5,979 nucleotides of DNA from Halomonas sp. (GTDB taxonomy: Bacteria > Pseudomonadota > Gammaproteobacteria > Pseudomonadales > Oleiphilaceae), in assembly GCA_007135745.1 (NCBI GenBank), contig SLIH01000470.1, positions 1 through 5,979 of the forward strand, read 5' to 3'. Below are positions 1 through 5,873 of this stretch, piece by piece. The position numbers were made by a program, and so were the translations under genes. Under the pieces are notes generated by a model. It saw only the letters and a program-made list of their open reading frames with translations. It was not told the DNA's origin and did not search any database. Each line of letters begins with the position of its first letter. Position 1 is the first letter of the stretch.

Positions 1-2856
1 GATGGTTTGGAATGGAATTATCAAATCGACTATCCGCCCGACACCGGTTATCTGGAAGCAGCGAACCGGTTTGATGAGATATTTCAGCATCCGAATGCTG
101 TCCCGCTAACTCATTCCTGGATCGATGTCTATGACAAGCGACGTGTGCCGCCACCTCAGCCCTTAGCGCCCGGCAGCAATGAGCAAGAGCCGCCACCAAT
201 TCCCAATGCGGTTCAGAAGAACGCTCTGGAAGCCTTGGATGCGACGCGTCTGGAAGGTTACTCGCGGGGCTTGGTGGTGTTGGCCACGGGGCTGGGAAAA
301 ACCTGGTTATCGGCTTTCGACGCAGCCCAACTCGGTGCTCGCCGGGTGCTGTTCGTAGCGCATCGTGAAGAGATCCTGTATCAAGCGGCAGAAACCTATC
401 TGCGCATTAAGCCGAATAGCCGTGTTGGCTTTTACATGGGAGAGCAGCGAGATCACACCGCCGATATCCTATGTGCCTCGGTCCAGACCCTGGGCAAAGA
501 ACGTCACTTGGAACGGTTCAGCCCACAGCACTTCGACTACATTGTGGTGGATGAATTCCACCATGCAGCGGCGCCCACCTACCATCGGCTGCTGCATCAT
601 TTCGCCCCACAATTTCTACTGGGGTTGACCGCGACCCCGGACCGTACGGACCGGTCGGATATCATGTCGCTCTGCGATGACAATCTGGTTTACGAATACC
701 CGCTATTCGAAGGCGTGCGTGGTCGATTCCTTGTGCCTTTCCACTATTACGGGATCTATGACGAGTCCGTGGAGTATCAGGAGATCCCCTGGCGTAACGG
801 CAAGTTCGATCCCAACCTGTTGGGCTACAAGCTGGCCACCTTGGGGCGTGCTCGGCATGCGTTACGGGTATGGCGGCAGCATAAGCAAAGCCGAACGCTG
901 GCCTTCTGTGTGTCACGTCAACATGCAGACTTTATGGCGGAGCAGTTTATGCGCGCGGACGTGCGTGCAGCTTCGGTGCACGGTGAGTCAGGCATGTCTC
1001 GGGGAGAAGCCTTGGAGTTGCTGGAGGCTGGGGAAATCGAGATTGTCTTTTCCGTGGACTTGTTTAACGAGGGTGTGGATCTCCCGACCATCGACACGGT
1101 GCTGCTCCTGCGTCCTACCGAATCCAAGATTCTATTCCTGCAGCAGATCGGTCGCGGCCTACGGAAAAGCCCGGGCAAAGAGAGGTTGGTGGTTCTGGAT
1201 TTTGTCGGTAATCATCAAAGCTTCCTGCACAAGCCTCAGGCACTGATGGGCGAGGCCATGAATCACCGTCAGTTGGCAGAGTTTGCCCGCAAGGCGCAGA
1301 ATCAGGAGCTGGATTTACCGGACGGTTGTTTTATCAATTACGACCTAGCCTTTATCGACTTCCTGAAGGGGTTGGACCAGAGAGGATCGGAGAAAGACTA
1401 TCAGTCCCTGAAAGAAACCTTGGGTCGGAGGCCCACCCTGACAGAGTATTATCGCTTCGGCGCCAACCTGACAAAAACCCGAAAGCAGCACGGCAGTTGG
1501 TTTGGATTGCTGCGCGACATGGAGGACCTGACGGAAGCCGAGAAGAAACTACTCGAGGCTCATGAGCGCTTTTTGGTGGAAGTGGAAACCACCTCCATGA
1601 CCAAATCGTTCAAGATGATCCTTCTGGAAGCCTTTCTCCAGCAGGATGGTTGGCGCAAACCACCCACATTGCCGCAATTGGCGCTGGCATCCTGGCAGAT
1701 ACTCAAGCGTCGCCCCAATCTATTTTCAGAACTGGCAGAGTCAATGCGTGATGGCGATGGCCATTCATCAGCCTGGCTGCAGTACTGGAAGAAGAACCCG
1801 GTGGATCACTGGGCCAACAAGACGCCTCCGTTATTCCGAGTGGAGGATGATCGGTTTGTATCGGCCATATCGGTGGAAAAAGATCTGTTGCCAGACTTCA
1901 AAGAGATGATCCAGGAACTAATTGATTATCGGCTGGCGTCTTATGAAGCCCGAGCCTTTAAGCAGGATTTATCGTCAGATACTGCAGCAGTGGCAACGCC
2001 TCAGCAAACGGGCACTGAGCTGCCCTATTTTCCGACGCTGAAGATTGCCTGTGGTCATTTTCGCGATAGTCGTGCTGAGGCTGCAGAGTACCGATCACTG
2101 GCCCTCGGTCACGGCCGCCTTCATCCCAACCGTCACTTCATCGCCCGGGCGTCCGGTAATTCCATGAACGGCGGTAAGCGCCCCATTCAGGATGGTGATT
2201 ACCTACTGCTGGAGCAGGTTAACCCCAACAGCGCCGGCTCCATCACTGGGAAAACCCTGGCCATTGAGCGTGTGGATGAAACGGGAGACACCCAGTATCT
2301 ACTTCGTACTGTCCACAAGGACAGTCACGGGCGCTATGTACTCAAAGCCGCCAACCCGGATTATGACGATATCCTGGTTACCCCCGAACTGGCCGAGGAG
2401 TTCCGGACTTTTGCCCGTCTGGACGCCGTCATAGATCCGCTGGAGATGGCCGTAGGTCAATCGTTCATGCGGGAAGATATTCCCGAGCTATTCGGTGCCC
2501 GCTACAACCCAGGCAACTGGAACAGCGGTCATGTGTTTCTGCAGGAAAGCGGAGCCCATATTCTTTTGGTCACATTGAACAAGCAGGGCAAGAGCGAAAA
2601 CCACCGCTACGTGGACCACTGGATCGACGAAAGACACTTCCATTGGCAAAGCCAGAATGCCACCACGCCGGAGAGCAAACGGGGAAGGGAGATGATCAAC
2701 CACCAGTCCCTTGGCCAGTCCGTTCACCTGTTTGTCCGGGAAAACAAACTCGCCAATGGCAAAGCTGCACCTTTTACCTACTACGGTTCAGTGACCTACG
2801 AAAGCCACAAGGGTAGTGCGCCCATGAGTGTGGTTTTTCGATTGGAGAATGGATGA
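1..2856 (+). CDS. SF2 helicase-nuclease fusion with S24 module and DUF3427, 5' end outside window
   Basis: Predicted ATP-dependent DNA (or RNA) translocase/helicase with a nuclease N-terminus cut off by the window edge. Residues are counted from the codon at base 7. The frame is open to base 1, and the opening DGLEWN-type segment resembles the end of a PLD/HKD nuclease domain, so the TTG at base 7 is not taken as the start. Helicase motifs: Walker A ATGLGKT (93-99), DEFH (182-185), LTAT (207-210), motif V region NEGVDLP (354-360), and QQIGRGLR (379-386). Residues 436-660 look mostly helical and unassigned. About 675-815 is an S24 LexA/UmuD-like fold, with Cys-Gly 682-683, SM 719-720, QDGDYLLLE 728-736, and Arg767 where catalytic Lys is expected. 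About 818-947 matches DUF3427 (FHWQSQ at 878-883, then PES and a G-rich turn). PLD-helicase-DUF3427 proteins are known in defence-type gene neighbourhoods, but the exact role here is inferred. No frameshift is visible. The gene is probably co-transcribed with the NERD gene 7 bases downstream. Confidence 0.93.
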   Translation, partial: DGLEWNYQIDYPPDTGYLEAANRFDEIFQHPNAVPLTHSWIDVYDKRRVPPPQPLAPGSNEQEPPPIPNAVQKNALEALDATRLEGYSRGLVVLATGLGKTWLSAFDAAQLGARRVLFVAHREEILYQAAETYLRIKPNSRVGFYMGEQRDHTADILCASVQTLGKERHLERFSPQHFDYIVVDEFHHAAAPTYHRLLHHFAPQFLLGLTATPDRTDRSDIMSLCDDNLVYEYPLFEGVRGRFLVPFHYYGIYDESVEYQEIPWRNGKFDPNLLGYKLATLGRARHALRVWRQHKQSRTLAFCVSRQHADFMAEQFMRADVRAASVHGESGMSRGEALELLEAGEIEIVFSVDLFNEGVDLPTIDTVLLLRPTESKILFLQQIGRGLRKSPGKERLVVLDFVGNHQSFLHKPQALMGEAMNHRQLAEFARKAQNQELDLPDGCFINYDLAFIDFLKGLDQRGSEKDYQSLKETLGRRPTLTEYYRFGANLTKTRKQHGSWFGLLRDMEDLTEAEKKLLEAHERFLVEVETTSMTKSFKMILLEAFLQQDGWRKPPTLPQLALASWQILKRRPNLFSELAESMRDGDGHSSAWLQYWKKNPVDHWANKTPPLFRVEDDRFVSAISVEKDLLPDFKEMIQELIDYRLASYEARAFKQDLSSDTAAVATPQQTGTELPYFPTLKIACGHFRDSRAEAAEYRSLALGHGRLHPNRHFIARASGNSMNGGKRPIQDGDYLLLEQVNPNSAGSITGKTLAIERVDETGDTQYLLRTVHKDSHGRYVLKAANPDYDDILVTPELAEEFRTFARLDAVIDPLEMAVGQSFMREDIPELFGARYNPGNWNSGHVFLQESGAHILLVTLNKQGKSENHRYVDHWIDERHFHWQSQNATTPESKRGREMINHQSLGQSVHLFVRENKLANGKAAPFTYYGSVTYESHKGSAPMSVVFRLENG

Positions 2857-2863
2857 TTACTGA

Positions 2864-3655
2864 ATGATCGATGTAAACGAAGCGCTGAGACAGCTTTGGT
2901 GGTTGCCAACACTTCTTATTGCCGTCGCGGTGATCGCAACCGTTCTCCGTTCATCCTGGTTTAAGGGCATTCTCGGAGAAGCTCTGGTCAGATTCGCGGC
3001 GAAACTGGCGTTGCCCGCAAAAACCTACCACGGAATCCATGACGTTACGTTGCCAACACCCGACGGCACCACACAAATTGATCATATCTTTGTGTCGCGA
3101 TTCGGCATCTTCGTGGTGGAAACCAAGAACATGAAAGGCTGGATCATTGGCAGTGAGAAACAGCCACAATGGACCCAGAAACGCTTCAAAAAATCGTTCA
3201 AGTTCCAGAATCCCCTCCGCCAGAACTACAAGCACGTAAAGACACTGGAGGCCGCGCTTGATGTGCCGCCCGAGGTGATCCAGTCCGTGGTTGTTTTCTC
3301 TGGTGAAAGCACCTTCAAGTCACCCATGCCGGTGAACGTCACCCGTGGTGTTGGTTATATCAGGTACATCAAGTCGTTCCGTGAACCTGTACTGCCTGAC
3401 TCCGAAGTCCATCAAGTTGTGGCGCAGATCCAGTCTGGCCGGCTTGAACCGTCGCGGGAAACGAACCGAAAGCACGTACAGCAACTTAAGAGTCGATCCA
3501 ATCCACAATCAGAACGAAAATGCCCGGACTGTGGCAGCGACATGGTATTGCGCATGGCCAAGCGGGGACCGAATGCTGGCAATCAGTTTTGGGGATGTTC
3601 GGCTTATCCCAAATGCAAGGGCACGAATCCGGGCCAGACATGCAAAACCATGTGA
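2864..3655 (+). CDS. Membrane-anchored NERD-domain protein with C4 zinc ribbon
   Basis: Predicted 263-residue nuclease-related protein. Residues 10-28 form one hydrophobic segment, suggesting an N-terminal membrane anchor with the rest in the cytoplasm. The NERD domain spans about 35-150: Gly-Glu at 38-39, QIDHIFV with Asp73, VVETKNMKGW with the Glu86-x-Lys88 pair, and NPLRQN at 116-121. This is the layout of the PD-(D/E)XK-like fold, so the presumed catalytic acids and lysine are present. A basic, Gln-rich linker (about 190-218) leads to a topoisomerase-type zinc ribbon with Cys220, Cys223, Cys245 and Cys251, expected to bind nucleic acid. An extra Cys sits at 260. The ATG is 7 bases after the helicase stop; a weak GGATGA overlapping that stop is the likely ribosome site, which suggests translational coupling. 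NERD-zinc ribbon proteins are widespread and mostly uncharacterised. Partnership with the helicase is inferred only from adjacency. Confidence 0.92.
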   Translation: MIDVNEALRQLWWLPTLLIAVAVIATVLRSSWFKGILGEALVRFAAKLALPAKTYHGIHDVTLPTPDGTTQIDHIFVSRFGIFVVETKNMKGWIIGSEKQPQWTQKRFKKSFKFQNPLRQNYKHVKTLEAALDVPPEVIQSVVVFSGESTFKSPMPVNVTRGVGYIRYIKSFREPVLPDSEVHQVVAQIQSGRLEPSRETNRKHVQQLKSRSNPQSERKCPDCGSDMVLRMAKRGPNAGNQFWGCSAYPKCKGTNPGQTCKTM

Positions 3656-3675
3656 TCACCCCATGCATTGTGATC
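3654..3675 (+). terminator. Weak hairpin at the end of the two-gene unit
   Basis: GATCAC at 3654-3659 pairs with GTGATC at 3670-3675 around a 10-base loop. The position, on the stop codon of the NERD gene, suits a transcript end. The stem is short and the following bases (CATTTCTGG) are not a real T-run, so an intrinsic terminator is only a weak possibility. Confidence 0.2.
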
Positions 3676-3754
3676 CATTTCTGGCGCGAACTGGCAAACT
3701 CCAGCTAAGCTCACCCAAACACAGGCGCCGGACTCTTCGCTGTGCGCGTTGAAC
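3656..3754. other. Intergenic segment after the NERD gene
   Basis: No gene is supported here; reading frames crossing it are extensions or shadows of neighbours. The only structure at its start is a six-pair inverted repeat, GATCAC (3654-3659) with GTGATC (3670-3675), which overlaps the stop codon and lacks a proper T-run. A TTGAAC at 3749-3754 could be a -35 element, but the matching -10 position (CGTATC at 3772-3777) is poor, so no promoter is called. Confidence 0.6.
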
Positions 3755-3876
3755 GGGGATTCATGAGCCGACGTATCCCCAGCGGCTCACTCTGTCTGGT
3801 TGAAGCCAGGCCCGGTGGTAGCTACCGCTTCTGAGGCGCCAGTTGGTCCCTGTTCCGAGGAGTAAGTTCTCAGGGA
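3755..3876 (+). ncRNA. Possible structured leader of the lipoprotein gene
   Basis: Several pairings fall in a row. GGGGAT (3755-3760) pairs with ATCCCC (3775-3780), and TGAGCCG (3764-3770) pairs with CGGCTCA (3783-3789); because these cross, they form a candidate pseudoknot or two competing hairpins. Next come CTGGT/GCCAG (3796-3800 with 3805-3809, one G-U pair, UGAA loop) and CGGT/ACCG (3813-3816 with 3824-3827), then a bulged hairpin TCCCT...AGGGA (3847-3851 with 3872-3876) enclosing GAGGA/TTCTC (3857-3861 with 3867-3871). The last hairpin sequesters an SD-like GAGGAG and ends eight bases before the functional ribosome site. It matches no riboswitch class recognised by eye. This is inference from base pairing alone. 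Confidence 0.3.
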
Positions 3877-3883
3877 AATGCAG

Positions 3884-3891
3884 AAAAGGAG
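3884..3891 (+). promoter_or_regulatory. Ribosome binding site fixing the lipoprotein start
   Basis: AAAAGGAG lies 7 bases before the ATG at 3899. An in-frame ATG at 3878 has only AGGGA one base upstream, so the later ATG is chosen as the start. This gives a cleaner lipoprotein signal peptide. Confidence 0.8.
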
Positions 3892-3898
3892 AAACACG

Positions 3899-5065
3899 AT
3901 GTTTTACAGACCCGTTCGATGGGCCTTTCAGCGCCCCGGTCCGGCCATGTGCACACTGATTCTGGCGATCGCCCTGCCTTTGGTGGGACCAGTTGGTTGT
4001 AGCGGCTCTGGCAGTTCTGGGGGGGATGAGGAAATCGACGGCCCCGACGATAGTTCGTCGACCGCTCAGGACCCTGAAATCACCGCTGTTGTGGCTGGTG
4101 ATTCTGAGTTGGAGGTATCCTGGGAGCCCATTGAAGAGGCGAGCGAATACAATCTCTATTACAGCCTGGAGGAGGGTTTCGACCCGGAAAATTACGCAAG
4201 CTTCGAGGGTGGAACCCTGCTGAATGATGCCTCTAGCCCGCACACGGAATCCGGTCTGAACAACGGAGACACCTATTACCTGGTGCTTGAAGCTGTCGTT
4301 GAGGGGGAATCATTCTATTCTGAGGAAGTGTCAGAAACTCCGTTGGGTCACCTCAACGACACGGGTATCGATTGGTGTGCCGATGAGGATACCAACTACA
4401 AAAGCGGTGATGCTGATCAGCGCCGCAACGACTGCGAGTCCTTAGCGGACGACTGGCCCGGCCAGGACGGTATGCAACCGCACAGCCGAGATGTGCTTGC
4501 CCGGGAGGGTGAGCTGGAAAAGGTGGGCTATGGTGCTGCCGGCTTTGATTTCACGAAGCTCGACGACAGCGGCAACGACCTGCCACCTCAGGCCATCGAC
4601 TGGTCCTGCGTGCGCGACAACCACACCGGGCTGATCTGGGAGGTTAAAACCAACGACGGCTTGCGCGGTAAAGAGCATACCTATACCTGGTACAACCCCG
4701 ACAGCGATACCAACGGTGGCGATGCCGGCAGCCCGGATGGTGGCGATTGTTCGGGCAGTGATTGTGATACCCATGACTTCGTGCAAGTGGTGAATATGCA
4801 AGGCCTGTGTGGTGCCAACGATTGGCGTATGCCGACGGTGGACGAGCTGTCTTCCATAACACACTTGGGGCGCACCTCACCGGTTATCGACGAGGATTAT
4901 TTCCCGAATACGGCTTCGAAGTGGTTCTGGTCGGCCTCGCCCTATGCCGGGAATTCAGATAGCGCGTGGAGCCTTAACTTCAGTTATGGTGGCGATTCTG
5001 TTACTGCATTCCAGAGCAACAAGAGCACCGGTTCCCGGGTCCGGCTGGTGCGCGACGGACAGTAA
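3899..5065 (+). CDS. Exported lipoprotein with FN3 and Lcl C-terminal (DUF1566) domains
   Basis: Predicted 388-residue surface or periplasmic lipoprotein. The N-terminus has Arg residues (4, 7, 12), a hydrophobic core (about 17-31) and Cys34 in a PVGC context. This lipobox is imperfect (Pro at -3), but it is followed by a flexible Ser/Gly stretch and then an acidic linker (35-58), as is usual after a lipidated Cys. Ser at +2 would favour the outer membrane. Residues 59-148 look like a fibronectin type III domain (LEVSWEP, ASEYNLYYS, NNGDTYYLVL). From about 152 to the end is the Lcl/DUF1566 domain: TGLIWEVKT (243-251), CGANDWRMPTVDEL (304-317), FWSASPYAG (343-351), AWSLNFS (356-362) and terminal VRLVRDGQ. 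An Asp/Gly-rich insertion (266-293) with two Cys precedes the core. The fold is C-type-lectin-like and the family includes adhesins; the ligand is unknown. The next gene is a shorter paralogue. The start is set by the AAGGAG at 3886-3891. Confidence 0.9.
   Translation: MFYRPVRWAFQRPGPAMCTLILAIALPLVGPVGCSGSGSSGGDEEIDGPDDSSSTAQDPEITAVVAGDSELEVSWEPIEEASEYNLYYSLEEGFDPENYASFEGGTLLNDASSPHTESGLNNGDTYYLVLEAVVEGESFYSEEVSETPLGHLNDTGIDWCADEDTNYKSGDADQRRNDCESLADDWPGQDGMQPHSRDVLAREGELEKVGYGAAGFDFTKLDDSGNDLPPQAIDWSCVRDNHTGLIWEVKTNDGLRGKEHTYTWYNPDSDTNGGDAGSPDGGDCSGSDCDTHDFVQVVNMQGLCGANDWRMPTVDELSSITHLGRTSPVIDEDYFPNTASKWFWSASPYAGNSDSAWSLNFSYGGDSVTAFQSNKSTGSRVRLVRDGQ
4925..4975 (+). repeat. Conserved DNA core of the Lcl domain, copy 1
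   Basis: TTCTGGTCGGCCTCGCCC (4925-4942) and GCGTGGAGCCTT (4964-4975) also occur identically in the downstream gene at 5646-5663 and 5685-5696, with the same 21-base spacing. The 21 bases between them differ almost completely (Y-A-G-N-S-D-S here). This fits tandem duplication followed by divergence of exposed loop codons, or a diversified cassette. Confidence 0.75.
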
Positions 5066-5090
5066 TTCTGTACCGGCTTCATTGCATGTC

Positions 5091-5096
5091 TATAAA
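5091..5096 (+). promoter_or_regulatory. Candidate -10 element upstream of the second Lcl gene
   Basis: TATAAA stands out in a GC-rich stretch and would start transcription near 5103, just before the folded segment beginning at 5125. The position 17 bases upstream reads CTGTAC, a poor -35, and the nearby TG is one base out of register for an extended -10. Weak support only. Confidence 0.27.
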
Positions 5097-5227
5097 TCGG
5101 AAGAATGCGCTCAGTTGGCTTGATGCACAGCCCTTGTTGTTTTCGACGGAAGAGGCGGTTAGCCGCGTGCTGTGTTTGACCAGGTGAGACAGGCAACCTG
5201 ATAGAGCTTGCCCAGAACACGATACAC

Positions 5228-5233
5228 AAGGAG
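5228..5233 (+). promoter_or_regulatory. Ribosome binding site of the second Lcl gene
   Basis: AAGGAG lies 10 bases before the ATG at 5244. It supports that ATG over an upstream in-frame TTG at 5208, and the signal peptide begins properly from it. A second in-frame ATG at 5259 is less well placed. Confidence 0.75.
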
Positions 5234-5243
5234 AGTTATTGCC

Positions 5244-5777
5244 ATGAACACGATCTGTATGAGCCGAGTTGCCTTGTTGTGGCTTTCCACCGCCTTGCTG
5301 TCCATGCCGGTATGGGCCGATATCCCTTCGGCAAGCGGGGATTGCGAGAGCTCTGTTGTGGAAACCACCCCCTCCAGCGCGTTCACCCTCCTTGAGGACG
5401 GAGCGGTGGTGCGCCACGACGACACGGGCCTGGAGTGGCAACGCTGCCCGGTGGGGATGAATTGGACGGAGGATGGTTGCGATGGCTCAGCCCAGGAATT
5501 GACCTGGGAGGAGGCCTTGCAGCATGCCGACGGCGAGTCTGGATGGCGTCTGCCTAACATCAAGGAGCTGCGCAGCATTGTAGAAAGGTGTACGTACGAA
5601 CCGGCAATCAACCAGCAGGTTTTTCCTGATACACCTTCGTCCGCTTTCTGGTCGGCCTCGCCCCGGACTGGGCCTGGGAATTATGCGTGGAGCCTTCGCT
5701 TCGACGAGGGTTTCGCCTCCACGGGTGGGAGAAGCAGTAGCGAATTTAAGGTCCGGTTGGTACGTGGCGGACAGTGA
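5244..5777 (+). CDS. Small secreted Lcl C-terminal (DUF1566) domain protein
   Basis: Predicted 177-residue exported protein. Residues 1-25 form a Sec signal peptide with Arg8, a hydrophobic run (9-20) and a VWA-D signal peptidase I site after Ala25. No lipobox is present, so the mature protein should be periplasmic or secreted, unlike its lipidated neighbour. The rest is essentially one Lcl/DUF1566 domain: VVRHDDTGLEWQRC (55-68), LTWEEALQHAD (86-96), GWRLPNIKELRSIV (100-113), FWSASP (135-140), YAWSLRF (147-153) and terminal VRLVRGGQ. Cys34, 68, 79 and 116 could form disulfides. It is a paralogue of the preceding gene, sharing 18- and 12-base identical DNA blocks in the C-terminal core, but it lacks the FN3 domain and the Asp/Gly-rich insertion. 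Binding of a carbohydrate or protein ligand is inferred from the fold, and the specific ligand cannot be told. Confidence 0.9.
   Translation: MNTICMSRVALLWLSTALLSMPVWADIPSASGDCESSVVETTPSSAFTLLEDGAVVRHDDTGLEWQRCPVGMNWTEDGCDGSAQELTWEEALQHADGESGWRLPNIKELRSIVERCTYEPAINQQVFPDTPSSAFWSASPRTGPGNYAWSLRFDEGFASTGGRSSSEFKVRLVRGGQ
5646..5696 (+). repeat. Conserved DNA core of the Lcl domain, copy 2
   Basis: Identical 18-base (5646-5663) and 12-base (5685-5696) blocks match the first gene. The 21 bases between encode R-T-G-P-G-N-Y instead of Y-A-G-N-S-D-S. Further downstream GTCCGG (5751-5756) and CGGACAGT (5768-5775) match 5039-5044 and 5056-5063, but the segment before them is nine bases shorter here. 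Confidence 0.75.
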
Positions 5778-5853
5778 TTTTTGTTTATCTGTGGGACCTG
5801 TTTCCGCTACCGCCCATGAAAGCTTAACTGCCCGATGGCTCCCTCCCTCGTTC

Positions 5854-5873
5854 GAACCACCTGTGGTGGGTTC
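5854..5873 (+). terminator. Hairpin downstream of the second Lcl gene
   Basis: GAACCACC (5854-5861) pairs with GGTG and GTTC (5865-5868 and 5870-5873) around a TGT loop, with one bulged G at 5869. A second small stem GGAAA/TTTCC (5875-5879 with 5884-5888) follows, ending in CTTT. It may end transcription of the Lcl genes, but there is no clear T-run directly after the stronger stem. The remaining bases 5889-5979 show no gene or other recognisable element. Confidence 0.35.

Larger units (their letters stand above)
5066..5243. other. Structured gap between the two Lcl genes
   Basis: Non-coding on the + strand, given the start chosen at 5244. It can form GCACAGC (5125-5131) with GCTGTGT (5169-5175, one G-U pair), which encloses a small hairpin GCGG/CCGC (5155-5158 with 5163-5166). 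A further hairpin CAGGT/ACCTG (5181-5185 with 5196-5200) follows. The second gene may therefore have its own folded leader, but the pairing is modest and could be chance. No terminator was seen after the first Lcl gene, so read-through is possible. Confidence 0.35.

Noticed and set aside
7..9. TTG at base 7 as the start of the helicase gene
   Set aside because: The frame is open to base 1, no ribosome site can be seen, and the first residues resemble the interior of a PLD-helicase protein; treated as 5'-partial.
3796..3840. Resemblance of GAAGCC...GGTAGCTACCG to a cyclic di-GMP-I riboswitch
   Set aside because: The conserved GGGCAAACC and ACGCAAAGC elements are absent; only the short GGTAG/CTACC palindrome is similar.
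3722..3840. Paired GGCGCC sites at 3724-3729 and 3835-3840 as a repeat boundary
   Set aside because: Six-base palindromes are expected by chance in GC-rich DNA, and their flanks do not match.
3878..3898. Upstream ATG for the lipoprotein
   Set aside because: It lacks a properly spaced ribosome site, whereas the ATG at 3899 has AAGGAG seven bases upstream; the extra seven residues add nothing to the signal peptide.
3761..4243. Reverse-strand open frame of 160 codons
   Set aside because: It runs opposite the well-supported lipoprotein gene, shows no recognisable domain and has low-complexity basic composition typical of an antisense shadow.
5208..5243. TTG-initiated extension of the small Lcl protein
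   Set aside because: AAGGAG precedes the ATG at 5244, and the extension would place charged residues ahead of an otherwise normal signal peptide.
5159..5611. Reverse-strand open frame of 150 codons across the second Lcl gene
   Set aside because: It overlaps the Lcl gene for most of its length and has no domain signature.
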